This document shows, piece by piece, positions 5,324-6,492 of a stretch of DNA of 6,492 nt. Origin of the DNA: CAZPQV01 sp964588705 (lineage in GTDB: Bacteria > Bacteroidota > Bacteroidia > Flavobacteriales > Weeksellaceae); NCBI GenBank assembly GCA_964588705.1, contig CAZPQV010000096.1, positions 1 to 6,492 on the forward strand, given 5' to 3'. Below the pieces are notes generated by a model. It worked only from the letters and a program-made list of their open reading frames with translations, made no database searches and was not told the origin of the DNA. Numbering within the stretch: the first letter of the stretch is position 1; each line of letters begins with the position of its first letter. Made by a program: the position numbers and the translations under genes.

Positions 5324-6492
5324 TTAGAATTTTCCAATGTCCTCTCTGTAGAAACCGTAGTCGAACATGATGGTTTCCGCGTCCTGATACACCAAACTTC
5401 TCGCCTGTTCGTAAGTGTTTGCCGTCGCAACAAGGTTTAGAACTCTTCCGCCGGTGGTAACCACTCTGCCGCCGCGCAAACCGGCACCGGCAAAAAGAAC
5501 CTGGCTGTTGGTAGCTTTATCGAGATTTCGGATTTCGAAACCGGTCTCGATGTTGCCCGGATAACCGCCGGAAGCCATTACGAGACAAACCGCCTTTTTG
5601 TTGGCGAATTTCAGGTCTATATCATTTCCTGCAAGACAGTCTTCGATGACATCGAGCAGATTATTTTCGAGAAGCGGAAGAATCACCTGTGCTTCAGGGT
5701 CCCCCATTCTCATATTGTATTCGAGAAGGTAGCAACCGTTGGAAGTAACCATTAAACCAAAGAAAATGAAACCTTTGAACTTCAGAAGTTCTTCATTCAG
5801 TCCGTTTAAGGTGGGCTCCAAAATATTTTTCTGAAAATCGTCGAAATGCTCTTTTGTGAATTCCGGACTTGGAGCAACACTTCCCATCCCTCCGGTATTA
5901 GGTCCTTTGTCGCCATTTCCTACTTTTTTGTAATCTTTGGCTGCAACGCAAGGATAAAGATTTTTTCCGTTCGAAAATGCGATGATGGACGCTTCAAAAC
6001 CTTTCAGATACTCTTCTACAATCACTTGAATCCCGGCATCGCCGTGAACTCTCGCAATCATGTAGCTGTGCAGCACTGCTTCTGCCTGTTCCAGATTATC
6101 GCAGATGGCAACTCCTTTTCCGCTCGCCAAACCGCTTGCTTTTATTACCAGAGGAAACTTCTGTTTTGCAACATAATCCTTTGCTTCAAGATAGGAGTCG
6201 AAAACTACTGCCTGAGCTGTTTTTACGCCAAATTGTTGCATGAATTTCTTAGAGAACGCCTTACTTCCTTCCAGTTTTGCAGCACGTGCTTTTGGTCCGA
6301 AAACCTTTAAGCCATGTGCTTCAAACTCATCTACAAGCCCTTCCACCAAAGGAGCTTCGGGACCAACAATGGTAAGGTCTACTTTTTCTTTGTTTGCAAA
6401 ATCTCTAAGTTCTTTAATATCGGAGATTGCAACATTTTTTCCGATCGTTTCGGTAGTTGCATTTCCTTTTGCAAAAAACATTTCGGTAATTT
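5324..6492 (-). CDS. purD: Phosphoribosylamine--glycine ligase (GAR synthetase), N-terminus missing
   Basis: PurD joins 5-phosphoribosylamine and glycine with ATP to make glycinamide ribonucleotide, the second step of de novo purine synthesis, in the cytoplasm. The frame is open to the right edge of the window. The internal ATG at 6481 is not the true start: the codons before it read ITE, continuing the family pattern into MFFAKGNATT. About 25-30 residues, including the N-terminal GxGGRE loop, are outside the window. Visible signatures, numbered from that Met, are VGPEAPLVEGL (39-49), the ATP-grasp KASGLASGKGVAI (114-126), AAKDYKKVGNGDKGPNTGGMG (180-200), LEYNMRMGDPEAQ (253-265) with metal and ATP ligands, and GRVLNLVA followed by the terminal YREDIGKF. 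LEYNMRMGDPEAQ varies from the common LEFNVRFGDPETQ, but the key E, N, R and D are kept. It points the same way as guaA and ends in its own terminator. Confidence 0.96.
   Translation of the reverse strand, partial: ITEMFFAKGNATTETIGKNVAISDIKELRDFANKEKVDLTIVGPEAPLVEGLVDEFEAHGLKVFGPKARAAKLEGSKAFSKKFMQQFGVKTAQAVVFDSYLEAKDYVAKQKFPLVIKASGLASGKGVAICDNLEQAEAVLHSYMIARVHGDAGIQVIVEEYLKGFEASIIAFSNGKNLYPCVAAKDYKKVGNGDKGPNTGGMGSVAPSPEFTKEHFDDFQKNILEPTLNGLNEELLKFKGFIFFGLMVTSNGCYLLEYNMRMGDPEAQVILPLLENNLLDVIEDCLAGNDIDLKFANKKAVCLVMASGGYPGNIETGFEIRNLDKATNSQVLFAGAGLRGGRVVTTGGRVLNLVATANTYEQARSLVYQDAETIMFDYGFYREDIGKF

Noticed and set aside
5846..6310. Long plus-strand open frame (154 codons) opposite purD
   Set aside because: It is Cys- and Phe-rich and lies wholly antisense to a well-conserved purD, so it is a shadow frame. 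The same holds for the shorter frames opposite guaA, the transpeptidase and the protease-like gene.

Overview
The window looks like ordinary chromosome from a member of the Flavobacteriia (Bacteroidota), most likely a Chryseobacterium/Kaistella-type Weeksellaceae. Four things support this. The DNA is AT-rich. None of the four visible gene starts has a Shine-Dalgarno sequence. The secreted proteins belong to family types common in Bacteroidota: a two-lobed aspartyl protease with a PDZ domain, and an L,D-transpeptidase lipoprotein. The purD-guaA spacer carries a GC-rich, hairpin-rich element beginning CCCTAGCCCTGATGG, which I recall as a dispersed repeat of flavobacterial genomes. The genus assignment is inference.

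Layout. From the left edge to 507 (+) is the 3' end of an unrecognised, beta-rich protein, followed by a clear intrinsic terminator at 554-584. Positions 624-1952 and 1959-2489 (+) form a tight pair with a 6-nt gap: an exported aspartyl protease-like PDZ protein, then a two-helix membrane protein of unknown function. This pair runs tail to tail into an L,D-transpeptidase lipoprotein gene on the minus strand (3469-2486). The two coding regions overlap by 4 nt, and a hairpin with a 10-bp stem has both stop codons in its loop, so it probably ends transcription from both sides. Further right, also on the minus strand, are guaA (GMP synthase, complete, 5138-3609) with its own terminator at 3544-3573, and purD (GAR synthetase, N-terminus cut off by the right edge) with a terminator just after its stop. 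The repeat element and a short AT-rich leader lie between purD and guaA.

How the genes relate. PurD acts early in IMP synthesis, and GuaA makes GMP from XMP. They lie in the same direction as a purine block, but a terminator and a repeat separate them, so guaA is probably transcribed on its own. The protease-like protein, the small membrane protein and the transpeptidase are all envelope proteins; nothing in the sequence ties them into one pathway. I see no RNA gene, mobile element, CRISPR array or defence locus, and no gene-free stretch longer than 300 bases. I found no convincing new biological system. The most distinctive local features are the shared terminator with both stops in its loop and the repeat element.
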